Below are positions 36,901-49,314 of a stretch of 64,000 nt of DNA, one piece after another. Under the pieces are notes generated by a model, which did no database searches, was not told the DNA's origin, and saw only the letters and a list, made by a program, of their open reading frames with translations. This DNA comes from Paramacrobiotus metropolitanus (lineage: Eukaryota; Tardigrada; Eutardigrada; Parachela; Macrobiotidae). The stretch is from NCBI RefSeq assembly GCF_019649055.1, contig NW_026570257.1, positions 1,054,001 through 1,118,000 on the forward strand. The letters run 5' to 3'. Within the stretch, counting starts at the first letter, position 1; each line of letters starts with the position of its first letter. A program made the position numbers and the translations under genes.

Positions 36901-37998
36901 TGGCTACAAAACGTTGAAAGCACTTGAGGGAAGATATCCTATTCAACAACATTGTATAACGGTAAAGAACTCAACAAGCACGCTACAGCATCCCGCAACT
37001 CATCGAGCGAAATCCGCTCATTCAGCGTGTCAAGGTCGACGACCCCGCACAAAACATTACAGAATCCACATCCCGTTTACTCTAACCTACCCCATGGTAA
37101 TCTCATTCAAAAAGTTCTGCTGAGAAAATTTTAAAGAAGCCATTCTGAAATATCAAAAAAGAATTCATTCGATACACAAGAATCAAGCGCGATAAACAAG
37201 GAAAAAAATCACCGAAAGTCAAAGCTTGTCCGCGAAAGATTCTTTTCTTTAACTCTCAAGATTCTGGATACTACTTTCCCTAAAGCGTGCCTAAAACCTA
37301 TCAGTATATTTTAAAAATAAGATCTCCACAATCAAAGCCAAAATCGAAGAGAAATAAAAAATAAATTGACAGAACGTCTTACGTATTGTATTTTTACGTC
37401 TTCATCACTGCTTGTTTCACAGTTGAAACACTCACGCGCCATTTCTAGTTTCTCTACATTTTTTTGGCAAAAAAATAGATAAAAATTTCCGGATAAAACA
37501 ATACTGGAGCTAACTACCTAAACTAAAATAAAGCAAAAATTGTAGAAAACCTAGCAAACGTTAGAAACACGAAAAAGCTGAACAAAATGAAAAAAATCGA
37601 AGGTATCGTACCTGTTTGGCTTTTTCCCTGACATTCATGCCCAGATCCTTATTTTCCTCCATATGCTGGAAATTCGTCAGGGTCTGGATGAAGTACAGGT
37701 TCTCCTTGCAGTGCTGCGCCACTTTCTCCGTGCCCGACTTGATAATGTAATCCAGCACCACCAGCGCCTTGTACACATGACGCCAGTCCTTCCCACTGTC
37801 GTTCATCCGCTTCCACAGCATCTGCATAATGTCGGAGAAGGCCAGATGATTGTAGGTCATATCGCTGATGTCGGACATGAGGGAGGCCGCCGGACCCCAG
37901 GGGTCGTTGGAGGTGGCTTCGCGCACCTTCACCTGTGCGTCGTTGTAGTTGTGCACCACGTTGCGGACGGTACGCAGGCCCTTACGCACATCACCCAT
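33971..37998 (-). CDS. EPN/lqf: Epsin, endocytic clathrin adaptor
   Basis: Three coding exons (minus): 37998-37612, 35559-34926, 34464-33971. Phases agree, giving 504 residues from ATG 37996-37998. Residues 1-145 form an ENTH domain (RNVVHNY, EATSNDPWGP, YKALVVLDY), which binds PI(4,5)P2 at the plasma membrane. Two ubiquitin-interacting motifs follow at about 210-226 (EEEIQLQIALAMS) and 236-251 (MRLQLALQES). A Gly/Pro-rich tail has DPW motifs for AP-2, a clathrin-box-like LVNLDSLV, and NPF/NPY motifs for EH-domain partners, ending in NPFL. This is the complete order expected of epsin, a cargo adaptor in clathrin endocytosis and Notch-ligand signalling. A possible 5' UTR intron ends just before 38017 (TTCTTCGACAG). 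Intron 1 spans about 2 kb. Confidence 0.95.
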
Positions 37999-40638
37999 GG
38001 TTAACTGATTAGCGCTGTCGAAGAACAAAATAATTTGTCCACAAGGAGGTGTACAAATAATCGCTGGATGGGGATATAGCACAAAGGGGGGATTGTGGAT
38101 GGTCGCGGAAGTAGACAAGTTTGATTTACTACATTTGACGTGTTTATCAGTTTGTGTGGTGTTTTTTCTCAGCACAGCATGACTGTTCAGACTTTAGAGT
38201 AGACGGAAGGATGACGTTTACAAGGTTCCGTACTTACTGCGCAGAGTTATAAATACCGTAAACTCTCACAAGTCAGTTCAAATTTCAAATTCACCTCATA
38301 ATCTTTCTGTACGTAATACTTTAACCTGTGCTTTGACTTTTTAACAAGCTTGCTGCCTAGTTGCCTACAGTTTTCTTCTGGTGTGTTTTTGAAAACTAAT
38401 GTACTTACTTCTGGAATTTGGAGACAAGATTTTTTTATTCGTCTAAAATGGAAATGATGCCATCCTTATCTTTGAAATGGTTCTTCTTTGGAACGAGCAC
38501 TGAGCCGTGAATGCCAGTGATGGTCTGCGTGATACCATGGATAATTCCATCATGCGGCGAAACGCATTCAAATGATGCGGGCTAACAAGAAACCCCAAAT
38601 TATGGTGGCACTTACTAATGCCATCATAATATTGGATTTTTTGTTAGTTATTTGCGTCAGACTTGTGGCGGGATTATCACAACAGTATAGCTTAAATATA
38701 TACTAAACGATAATACGGAGCACCGTATTGTGATTTTGGATATTTTATTATTGCCTCTTCGAATCTGCGACTGCGAAAACTGGCATCCAGTTTCATGCAC
38801 ATATGGATTACTCTATCCGCCGATTTCTCCCCAACACCCGAATCGATGTATTTGAAACTTTGCAACCTACAGAGCTTCGGAACCCTGCGGGTCGAACAGC
38901 AAAATGATCTGGATGTACATCCTGGTCACTTGGCTCTTGATCCCTCACGGTTTTCATCCACCGCAGTCGTAAAGATGCCGTCCCTCCTCCGTTCCTAGCA
39001 TCCCGATTCCCGCATGCACTAAGGACTCGGGACAACCCCGGACAGCAAAGTCCTCCGTTCTGGCGTTTGATGGCACCCCTCTCGGCCTGTCCGACGTCAG
39101 GGAATCCTGGGCGACCATACCCAAGAAGGGAGAAGCAAGTACTTGCCAGACGCCTTGCAGTGTCAGCAGGGAAAGTCGTTACGCCGAGCCTCCAGCTGCA
39201 ACGCGTCCCTACAGGCGGAAAAGGAAAGGAGAAGAAAGACCTTTGCCTGACTGTGAGCTTACCATTTAGACAGAAGTCATTCTTCGCTTTTTCTGTCCTC
39301 CTCTCGGCCCTCTGGGCTCTGAAGCAGCTACCGGTCATCAAGCTCACGACGACAGCCAAATCTGGACCAGTAACAGGGAACCATCCGGAAATCCCAAAGT
39401 TTCCAAGTTGTACCTGTTCCGATTAACCGTGAGAATTACTTATGTAATAGGAATCGTGAGATAATAGGTACAGTTTCAGGAACTTACGTATTGTTTCGGT
39501 TTACCGATGCCCAGATCGTAAATTCGGACTAAGCCAGCCAACTAATTGGACGAGTAAAACCGTAAGACGCGATGACTGTGTACAGTACGTATACTGGCTC
39601 CGAGTACAAATACTGTAAAGTACGCGTACAGAGCTGACGGTTAAAAATCAAAATTATTCGTACTTAAGGATATTTGTTTACATTTCTTTTTAAATTTATG
39701 TTGTTTTAGTTTTTTCCCGTAGCTATGGATGAAGAGGCCTTTCATCCGCGAAGCTATATCCTGACTCTACTTATAGGTAGAGGAATGCACTTTAGTGAAG
39801 AGATCAGCGAAAATGAGCGAATTCGGCGATGTAATAAGTCGCAACGAAAATAATGTACGTGATAAGTCGGCGCGACGAATTTAGTCCAAAGTTAATGTGC
39901 CGGAGTAATTAGAACGCCTCTGAGTTTCGCAGAGTGCAAGGTGGAATAATGGATATGTCAAAAACGATGTAAATGGTTTTTACGATCCCTGTGCTTAATC
40001 CGTATCGAACCTTTTAAGCTTCACATATCGGAAAAAATTCTAGTCGTTTTTAATGTGCGGTACGCAGTTTATAGGGTGGTGAAAACTGTATTATCGGCAT
40101 TTTTTATGCGCTTTCGAAAATATTTTTAAAAATTAAACCGAAATAAAACTAAAGTGAAGTTGATCTACAAGTCACCTTTAGGGCATTCTCGAATCTCGAT
40201 AACACTCGAAGTCACCGAACAATTTACCGGTACATAGCACTGCATGTCCGAAGGGCTCGCAGACACGTACAGGTAACTATACAGTATACAGCACGCACTA
40301 CTGCGGATTGAGTTTTCAAGAAACCTGTAGAATGTGATCGCTCCTGCCTTATTTACGAGCAAATTTCGACCTGTTCACGTACAACACCAGTCTTTTGGTT
40401 GCTGTAATCAAGTTCGGGCATTTTATTGCTTACACCGATTACCATAATATTTGCTCATTGTAAGGAACAGACTCTGTTTGATACTTACTTCAACGTCTTA
40501 TATAATTTTCGTCACCTTTTTACAAATTTGTATGCGCTTATCCAAGGAATTACAGTGTGGGATGGACTTATCTGACGGTGATTAGGAGAATTGACAAAAC
40601 CAGTCTCTGATTGATGGGATTTCGCACATTTTGTGAAT
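37999..40638. other. Intergenic region with a GC-rich island
   Basis: Between the divergent epsin and ABHD16-like genes. From about 38800 to 39420 the sequence is markedly GC-richer than its surroundings and open on both strands, but matches no family I recognise. It may be a transposon fragment. The rest is AT-rich and featureless. Confidence 0.45.
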
Positions 40639-43510
40639 ATGGACAACAGAACGGCGCACTTTTTCGATTATCAAGCCAAGTTCGAGGATCTGGATGTGGC
40701 CTTTCGTGCCAAGGACAGGAGTCCGTCGGCGGCACAGAAGGCCGCGAAACGACAGGATGATCCAGTGGGCAGCTTCCTCGATAATATTGCCGTCAGCGTC
40801 AATCCCCTGCAGAAAATCGTCAGTCGCGCCATGTATCCGGGATCATGGAAGCGTATGCAGCGAATACTGACGGAACATCTCAATAATGGCCGTTTCAAGC
40901 TAGCCACGGAAGTAAGTTATACAGACATATTTATACTTATTTTTTTCTAATAATAATTATTATGCTGTGGTGCTAGTACATTATCCACTCTACGCGTAGC
41001 TCTTAAATATGCACAATTATTTAACCATAAGAACATTTAATTGCACTTCCTTGAAATAAAGAAAGCCCATTCGAGACGTAAAGTATATAATATCCTAATT
41101 TATTCAAAATATGTAATAATGTGTACTTCACAGTTTATACAGTAAACTAGAAGAAATTCAGAATGTAAAGTTGTAAACGTTGCAAATTAGCGGATACCGT
41201 ATGCTGTACAAGTATAAACGGAATTCATAAAAGTTGGCAATACGGAAAAAATATTAGCAATACGGAAATATTATAAAAAGCTTTTTGAACTTCTTTATGC
41301 ACGACATTTTCCGTGATGGATAAACCAGTTTGTACTAAAATCTGGAAACAAGGAAAATGATTCTAATTGTCACTCAGAATCAATTAATGCGAGCAACCGC
41401 TGCTCGAACTGTAATTAAAGTGCATCCGTCACGTGTGCCATTTGACTGGTAACTTATACAGCTTCTGGTATTATCTGTACTTGTATAATGTGGTGATAGT
41501 GTAAATATCGATGAACCTTGCATTTTACCCTGGTTGTGTTCACGGTTGTACCCAATTGTAGTTCGACGCCAAACGCGCCAAAATCGCTACCGCCGATGGG
41601 AACCTGCTGGACACGATGTGTGCCGACCGGCGCTCGGAGAGTGAGCAGGGCGAGATCCTGGTCGTGTGCTGCGAAGGAAACTGCGGCTTCTACGAAGTGG
41701 GGAATATGTTCACGGCCATTGCCGCCGGCTTCTCTGCCGTCGGCTACAATCTGCCGGGATTCTGCCGGTCCACCGGACATCCGGAGCCCAGCCAGATCCG
41801 CTACGCGGTCGATGCGGTGATGCAGTATGCCATTTCCTGCTTGAAATTTCCCGAGAAGAATATACTGATTCTCGGCTATTCCATAGGTAAATTCATCAGA
41901 ATTATAATTGTTCAAGCAGTGCACCAGTTTTCTAACAAACGGTGCGTTTTGAACAGTAACGTGCTTCATCAAAATTAAACGATAACATTTTCGGAAATGC
42001 AACTGAACACGTAAAATTTGGCAACTGTAATTCATACCGTGGAAATAATTTTACTATTTGAAACTTTCATTGTAGCCGTTGTGTTATTATTTTAGTTTTT
42101 TACATGATAAATGCTTTCATATGAGACTGTACTCGAACTGAAAGTGTGTTAGCTACAACTTGAATATCAAAATGTGCTCACAATGCATGGTTTTACAAAC
42201 TTGCAATGTGTTATTTTTGATGAAAACTGTAGCTGTCTGTATGTAAATGTATATGGACATGTACGTTCACTTTTATTCTGCTTGCAGGGGTTTGTGTAAA
42301 GTTCTTACATGTTGTAATACGTAGGTGGTTATCCAGCCGCCTGGGCAGCCAGCCAGTATCCCTCCATTCGCGGCCTGATCCTGGACGCTTCCTTTGACCA
42401 AGCGCTGCCGTTAGTGCTGCTGCATACAGAGAATAAAATGGAAGATATCCTACGAAAAATCCTGAAGGAAGACCTGAATATCAATCTCGTTGAACTGCTG
42501 TCAAATTATCACGGCCCGGTGACAATTATCCGCCGCAGTCAGGATCAGATTGTCGGGGTCAACCGGCAAGAAGGCTACGTTAACCACACCAATCTGCTTC
42601 TCAAGAATTTCCTCCATAGTCGGTATCCAGAAATCGTCAATGAGCAGACCTTTCAGGTGCTGGATGAGTGGTTGAACCTCTACGACTGGACGCAAGGTAA
42701 TCTAAATGTGATTGCGGTAATAAAGTTCGACATTCATGCGAATGCTTTAATCCGGAAACGGTTAAAATTTAAATATTCACAGCGGAATTAAGAGAAACGA
42801 CCCGGTACATGGTACCAAATTCGTGTACATATACGCAAACTTTAACTTTCATATATTTCCAAACAGTTTTTGCATTTTTATTGTGACAATCTGTAGTTCA
42901 CGATTTGTATACATTGGTGTATAACCGTTTCTGTGCGCAACTGCATCCGGTTGGAGAGTTACGGACGAAAAATCCAAAAATGCACGAAAAATCCAAAAAG
43001 TTTATATCTATACACATGCAGGTCTATCAAAAGTTTCAATATGTACCAAACTTCTTCAAATGTTGCTAAACAACGCACGTAAGTATAATAATCGTTTTTT
43101 TACGCCGAACCAGACTAGTTGCACCATTTTCTTCAATTTGAAATAATTCTTTAAAGTTTTCGAATTGATTTCGAAATTTCAAAATGACTGAAGTGTGGTT
43201 CGGTTCGGGGTATGTATGCTGTATTACAGTTTGTTGTCGTTGTAAAATTAGAGTATTTGCAGAGGTGATGTTAAATCAGTACGCCGTAAAATGTCCACGC
43301 TGTCCGTCGATGCTGGTGGAATACATGCGGGATCGGCGGCGCACCCCGCGACCTTTTCCAGTGAGTACAGGACGCTCTTGGGATCAGAATACACGCGAGC
43401 ACCTGACGCTGCACTTAGCCGAGCGTCATATGCGAACCTGTGCTGGAACGCACATCACGGAGCTACCGGCGTACTTTATCGCTGTGCCGTGGAATGCCTT
43501 TCTGGAATGA
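40639..43510 (+). CDS. ABHD16-like alpha/beta hydrolase (phosphatidylserine lipase type)
   Basis: Four exons: 40639-40911, 41562-41886, 42325-42696, 43263-43510, all in phase, giving 405 residues. The fold matches ABHD16A/B: LYPGS-like MYPGS before the core, VVCCEGNCGFYE, nucleophile GYSIGG (Ser about 198), LDASFD, acid RRSQDQIV (Asp about 272) and C-terminal GTHITELP (His about 387). Family members hydrolyse phosphatidylserine to lysophosphatidylserine at ER membranes. The start is firm: an in-frame stop lies just upstream of ATG 40639-40641 with no acceptor between. So the N-terminal membrane helices of the vertebrate protein (roughly its first 150 residues) are absent and the product may be soluble. 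A decayed duplicate of its 3' half lies at 45832-46450. Confidence 0.88.
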
Positions 43511-44070
43511 TGCACCTAGTACAGAGTACTTGCCAGTGCTGATGCATTATTTACGCAACTGTAGACAGGAACTCTTTTCCTTGGCTCTTTTGCTACAACA
43601 CATTGTGTTCCTTCAACAGTTCTTTGATTATTTTTATTCGCCATGCGCTTTTAATTTGTTCCTTAAATACACTCCAATAAGCTAAGCTAATGACTACGAG
43701 TACTTAACGCGTTCATTACCACGAAAATTAAAAATAGCCACTGTACAATTTGCTCAGTTGCAGCTTCGCACACCTTCGTTTCTTTAACTGTCGGACGAGT
43801 GCGCTTCAAAAAATAATAAATCTCGGGCCGGTTGGAATGTGCATAAATAATTTAAAATATCCGCTTACGTTTTGCTCGTTGTTACCGGTTAACAGAATTG
43901 GTACTGGCAAGTGTGGATAAAAGAAAACTGCAGAAATTTATTGTGTGTTCGCCGATTCAAGCATCGGTAGTTGGAACGATGCAAATAGCCCGAGCCAGGC
44001 GAAGGATGTGCGGTATTTATGACAGTGAATCAACTTGGCGCTGGGTTTGTTGACGGAATATTGACTGCGG
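43511..44070. other. Convergent 3' intergenic region
   Basis: Between the ABHD16-like gene (plus) and the first cluster gene (minus). No gene recognised. Confidence 0.5.
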
Positions 44071-45259
44071 TCACTCTGTGGTTGTCGTTGGACCACACTC
44101 GCTCTGGTCAACGTACTGGATTTTTAGCTGCAAAAACAGCCCCATAAACTCTTATTTATTTTATGCTTCAGTAACTACGAGTACTCGAGCTATGTTCATC
44201 GCGTTGCATATATATACGGACGATATGGCGCTGTGATTGGACTATGTATATGAAAATATAATAAATATTAAAATAATCGTTCTGACGTTAACTTACCCGA
44301 AACTGCGCTGTGGCATACAGCTCGTTATTTTGCTGACTATTCGTCAGCGTTAATGTGCACTGCAGCACGGTGTCCTGGGTGTAGATGACGGGTTCACAGC
44401 AACCGCATTCGGTGTGACCATAGAACAAATAGTAAGCCTGAGCATAAAAACACTTGTTATCTCCGCATTTCAGTGTGGACACAATTTTGGGCTCCGGATC
44501 GTTGTTGTAAATGCCGACATCCAGACTTTCATACCGTGTGCAAGCCTACAGAATATGTTTCTTTTTCGTCCATATTTAGTATTCACGTAATAATACAGAA
44601 TATGAAAAAATATATGTCAAGAACAAAATTCGATCATTGTACGTAACTTACACCAAATGTATAAAGCATGGCATTGGGATAGTCCTTAGTATTTTGCAGT
44701 TGGCATGTGGTGACGCACAGCTCTTCGGGCAGATTGACAATCACTGCCTTTCCGTATTCTGTAAAAACAGTTTTATTTGCGACGCATTGCAGATTAATAC
44801 TACTGCTAAGTGCTAACTAACTGCTCTTATAACATCGTTTACAAGTATATGATTAAAATAAACCTTCTTTTTGGCAGAAATGGCGCACCGTTACTGCGTT
44901 AACAATTATAAGCTTCTAGCAAAAGTCGCATATATCAGTAGAATTTGTGTACCGGCAGTTTTCGCCAAGAAATCAGCGCATTGTTCTGCCGAGCACGCAA
45001 AAGGCAAGGAAGGAAAATAGCAGGGATTATCGGAGCAGGTTGACGTCGAGGATACGGTTGCCTGCGCCGCCGGACACGGCGGTGGGCAGGTCGCACACGT
45101 AGGACAGGTCTTGGGAAGGGATTTTGTGCTGTTGCTGCTGTAGTAATTAGACAACGAGCGGCGCATGCCGGCACGCGGTGCTGCGCGATCCTCTTCCATG
45201 GAACCAGCGTCACATACCATGCTCAAACCGAAAAGGCCAAGCACTACCTGCGAAATCAT
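44071..45259 (-). CDS. Type A secreted Cys-rich protein, cluster gene 1
   Basis: Exons (minus): 45259-44953, 44758-44652, 44545-44297, 44127-44071, all in phase, 239 residues. ATG 45257-45259 opens a signal peptide (MISQVVLGLFGLSMVCDAG). Then come a basic linker (RRSL), the signature TCPTCATCPPPC, a CSDNPCYF...LPFACSAEQCADF segment, a GKAVIVNLPEELCVTTCQLQ segment, a long exon ending TVLQCTLTLT...ELYATAQFR, and an 18-residue last exon (LKIQYVDQSECG). About 19 cysteines imply a disulfide-bonded extracellular protein. It is nearest to cluster gene 3 (50772-51976). The family is unknown to me. An upstream ATG-less acceptor-like CAG at 45248 leaves open a separate 5' exon. Confidence 0.82.
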
Positions 45260-45334
45260 TTAATTAAGGGAATACTTTACCGGCGCAACCGTGGACCAAA
45301 AGGAAAAACTACAGATCGTGACAAGTACTGCGCG

Positions 45335-45341
45335 TTTTATA
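45335..45341 (-). promoter_or_regulatory. TATA box of cluster gene 1
   Basis: TATAAAA on the minus strand about 75 bp upstream of the ATG. It sits at the proximal end of a block (about 45338-45405) that resembles the upstream region of cluster gene 3 (50641-50708). Confidence 0.55.
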
Positions 45342-45831
45342 CTGTACCAGTATTATGCCATAAAAACGTCTGCTCTTCCATTGAATATTTCCTTCCATTC
45401 GTGAAGAATGTATAATTAAAATCTGGATGTACTCGAAATAAGACAAACCATTAGTTCCCGGTTACAACAATATTATCTAAAAATGGCCTTCTTACTGCAC
45501 GAGACAAAACACTGGATGGCTTGCGCTGAACATTCAAGATGCAGCTACCAAGGAGCTTAGATGACTCGGAAAAAAGGGCATCGCACCGGTGTCGAGTGTC
45601 GGCTAGGAATACAGTAAACAGACCTGACGAGCTAAATCGGGTCAATCAAAAACGTTTCGTTTTGCCTTACTGATAACATCTCACCGATAGCGTGTGGGAT
45701 ATATATTGATGAGGTACGTATGCCGTTTTGCGTTCGCTGCTCTACTCGTAATTTTATTATTGTTTAATTTTCTAACAATTGATGCTACGCTAACCGTGTC
45801 CCGCTCATGCAGGAGCGGTGTACGGTAGTAA

Positions 45832-46450
45832 GGCCCAGCGACTATTTTCACCGTATTTATGATCAGATGGTAAGGGTCAACCGGCAAAAGGGGTGCGTCA
45901 AGCTTAATAGCCGGCTGCTGAAAAATTGTTGTCAGCTAACAGGCCTTTCGGTCCTAGACCTGAATCTATGTGAGCAAGAGGTTCGATGTGGTACGATGTA
46001 CTTTTGTAGGAGGTAATTAACGCAGTCTTATCTATGTGCCAATGCGAGCAATCCGGAAACGGCTAAATTTTTACGGCGCAAAAAATAAAAAATGGTAGTG
46101 TAATCTGTAGAAGTGAGTTATCGTTACAAAATGCAGGGATCGGCAGGAAGTAATGCTAAATCCAGTGTGTGACATGCCGTAAAATGTCCATCGACGCTGT
46201 CCGTCGATGCAGGTGCATGGGCTTCATGCGTGACTGGCGCCGCACTCCACGACCTTTCCCGGTTAGTGTGAGTATCACCTTTCCCCGCGAACGCTTGAAA
46301 CTGCATTTTGCATTTAGACGAACGTCATCTGTGAATTATCTGTGCGGGGACAGTAGCACATCATGGAGCTGTACCGGCGTACTTTATTGTCATGCCGGGG
46401 AAACTTTCCTTTCCTGGACTGATACTACCAGTACTAACCACTTAATTACT
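45832..46450 (+). pseudogene. Decayed partial duplicate of the ABHD16-like gene
   Basis: Sequence near 45861 (GATCAGATGG, then GGTCAACCGGCAA) matches exon 3 of the gene at 40639-43510. 46060 matches its third intron (AATCCGGAAACGG). 46170-46440 matches exon 4 (AAAATGTCCA, CGACCTTT, CCGGCGTACTTTAT). Because intron sequence is included, it arose by DNA duplication, not retrocopying. Frames are broken and part of the intron is deleted; no product is expected. Confidence 0.8.
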
Positions 46451-47414
46451 TCAAGCATGAATTACGACTATAATATTATTTTGTATCTGACTGCAAACGT
46501 GAACTATTTCCTTAGCCCTTTTGTTTCCGTAATAGCTGCTCCCTTATCGACTTTTTGTTTATTTATATCCACCACCCTTTTAGCTCCTCGATTGCCAGTA
46601 CTCCTAAGTCCCTAACGACTGCTGAATACTCTGCTTAGATACGAGTACATAACAATTTAAATTAAATTATTCTAAATCTATTCAGTAAAATCGGATAGTC
46701 TTGCACTTTCATGTACTCTGCAGTCACTTGGTCTGTTTTTATTTGTCGATGGAATGTTCTTCACTTTTAACACCATGCCCTTTCGCAAAGTCAAAAGGTA
46801 CAATTCGTGCCGGCTACTCTGCATAATTTCATACGTTTACTTGGATTTTGTTAAGAAAATTTTTACCCAGTCGGCCAGTTCATGTAACAGAAATGCAAAA
46901 CACTTATATTCGAACAATGCAGATATTGGGCAAAGGTCGTCCTTACGCATTGCCGTTGCTCCTTAGTATCTTTGTATGGATACGCTACCGGCATCCGGTA
47001 GCGCGCTGTTTCAGAAACTGGCTACACTTGCCAATAAAATTACTCATGCTAAACATTCAAATACGCGCATCTATTTTCCAGTTGAAAAAAAATGACCATT
47101 GCGTATTTGTCTACGGTAACATCGGACGAGCGATCTGCAGAGCTATTAGAACGTTTTGAATGGGCTTACCACCGTCTAGATCCACGGAGAAGGAAAAACA
47201 TTTTGTTTCGTATTACCGCCCATTGTTTCGTTCTGATTGCACACACTGCAGATCGATCATTGCGACTCGTGGTACCCCGCATTAGAATTAATAATGCGCG
47301 TTTTGAGTCGTTTAACTTTGGCAACCCAACGTCAACGTAACACATTAATTAAGCAGAAATACTGAGCATCCGGTTTTCCCAGGTTATATTGGAACTTATT
47401 ATATAATATATCCC
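46451..47414. other. Intergenic region
   Basis: Upstream of cluster gene 2. Several overlapping open frames of 60-100 codons near 46750-47340 show no recognisable features. A TATA-like TTATTATATAATATA lies at about 47397-47411, just before the candidate start of gene 2. Confidence 0.45.
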
Positions 47415-49314
47415 ATGTTTGGCAGTTATGGACAGCTTTTGCAAGTGCGCCACAATCTTAAATGTAAAGGCATTACGATACTTATATAGTTAAAAAGTTT
47501 TATATATGTTAAGATGACCATTTGCTATCCTTCGTCTTGTAGCTAGGGTTATGGATCTTAGGTGCGTATTTCGTACCACACAGTGAAGGACTTTCACCAT
47601 CTCGATATCGACGGCAATCTGGTCCTTACTATGCTGCTTTATACCAACCACGATCACCGGCTTACAGTGGTACGTATTCAAGCATCCACACAAATATCTA
47701 TACAAAGTTTGTAAGATGTCATAATAATTTAATTGATCAATCTTCTTTTCAGGGTCATCGTATCAAAACCGTGTAAACTACAAAGTCCGCACCAGTGGCA
47801 CGTACAATCAAAACACCGACAACTATCCGGACACTTCCGGTTATTACGATTCCGGACGAGTAAACGTTGAATATGACAATGCGCCTAACGACTACCGGAA
47901 CACCGGCAGCTCTCCACAGCGAACAAGGAACACGACATTCAACCTGGGCGATTATTTCCCGTATACCCGAAGAAATTTCACCAACAGCGGAAATTATAAC
48001 CAGCGGCTGACATATGGCAGCAACACATACGGCCAGAGTTATTCTCGCAGCAGCAGTAATTATTCGCCATCGAATTACGCACAGAGTGGAAGCAAGGATA
48101 AATACCGCAACGTAAAATATACCCGCAACGACTACAGTTTTCGTTTATCGGATGATTATGGCAGCCGCAATTACGGCTACACCGACTACACCAATACCAC
48201 CTGTCCGAAGTGTCCGGATTGCCCGCCATCGTGTAATGCCAGCGTTATACCGCCACCGACGAATTCGACTATTCAGGATTTTCAACAGTTGCCGGATCTG
48301 TGTGATCCCACTCTGATCAACGAATGCACAACACCGTCGCTACCCTTTCGATGCACTACGGAGCAGTGTATAGCAACAGGTAGTGCAGACATACGGGCAC
48401 TATTTTATTCATTATTGTTTGATATTCAAATCTTTTGTATACACAAATATTCAAATATACAATATACCGTACACATATTTATATATATACAGATATACAT
48501 GTATACGTAATATTCAAATACTTTGAATATGCAACTATTATTTGAATATGCAACTATTTAAATTACATATATACAAATGTATATAATATACAAATATTTC
48601 GTAATGTACAAATATTGTGCGATACTCTTCGTAATATCTGTCCGTATTTTATCAACGTTTGCGGCTTTTTAAAGTGCTTTGATTTTTAGGAGAAGCCGGT
48701 CTCGGTGTACAGATCTTTGCGCCTGGTGAAGTGTCCGTTTCACAATGTATATTTCGAAAATACGTCGGAGCTGTATTGTATTCTTACAACGTAAGACTTA
48801 GTAATTACAGTCCTACTGGATACAGACGCTAAAATCAGTAGCTGTAAAACGCACAACTATGACGAGGGAAAACTGCCACTATAACACAAATTCATTTTTA
48901 GGTGTGTCAGGTTGGTAGCGAGACACAAGTGGATTTGACGCCCGACTACGTTCAGAACATTGACTGCTCGGAGACAGCTGATCCGGAGTGTCTATGGGCC
49001 GCTGCTGGATCGATTACCGTTCGGGATCCACTCCTCTGCAGTAATCTGTGGTCCGTCTCAGAGCCAGTGGTACTCTACTGCATTTTGTACCTGTGGAATC
49101 ATGACAATGGACAGACGAATGTGCTGGCCACGGCAAATATCAATGTAAGAATTCATGGGTTCGACCGTTCGATCATCATGATGATCTAATACACCGGGCT
49201 TATGGGATGGAGTTCCTCTAATGTTAATTATTTTGCATATCCTCCATATTAGCTGTTATTGTATATAATTTTTATATTTTACAGATAACAGTCAATCCTG
49301 ACTGCCGTTGTTAA
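47415..49314 (+). CDS. Type B secreted Cys-rich protein with Tyr/Asn/Ser-rich region, cluster gene 2
   Basis: Exons: 47415-47444 (candidate, MFGSYGQLLQ), 47543-47669, 47753-48379, 48690-48790, 48902-49144, 49285-49314, all in phase, about 385 residues. Exons 1-2 form a signal peptide (LGLWILGAYF). Exon 3 is a low-complexity stretch rich in Tyr, Asn, Ser, Thr and Arg, followed by TCPKCPDCPPSC, LPDLCDPTLINEC and LPFRCTTEQC. The next exon has VQIFAPGEVSVSQCIFRK. The fifth holds ten-odd residues around VRDPLLCSNLWSVSEPV. The last encodes only ITVNPDCRC plus stop. The intron phases parallel the type A genes. Probably an extracellular, partly disordered, disulfide-linked protein; its function is unknown. 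Exon 1 is the least certain. Confidence 0.8.

Noticed and set aside
47092-47340. Plus-strand open frame of 82 codons
   Set aside because: Overlaps other frames, shows no domain, and lies just upstream of cluster gene 2 without splice support.
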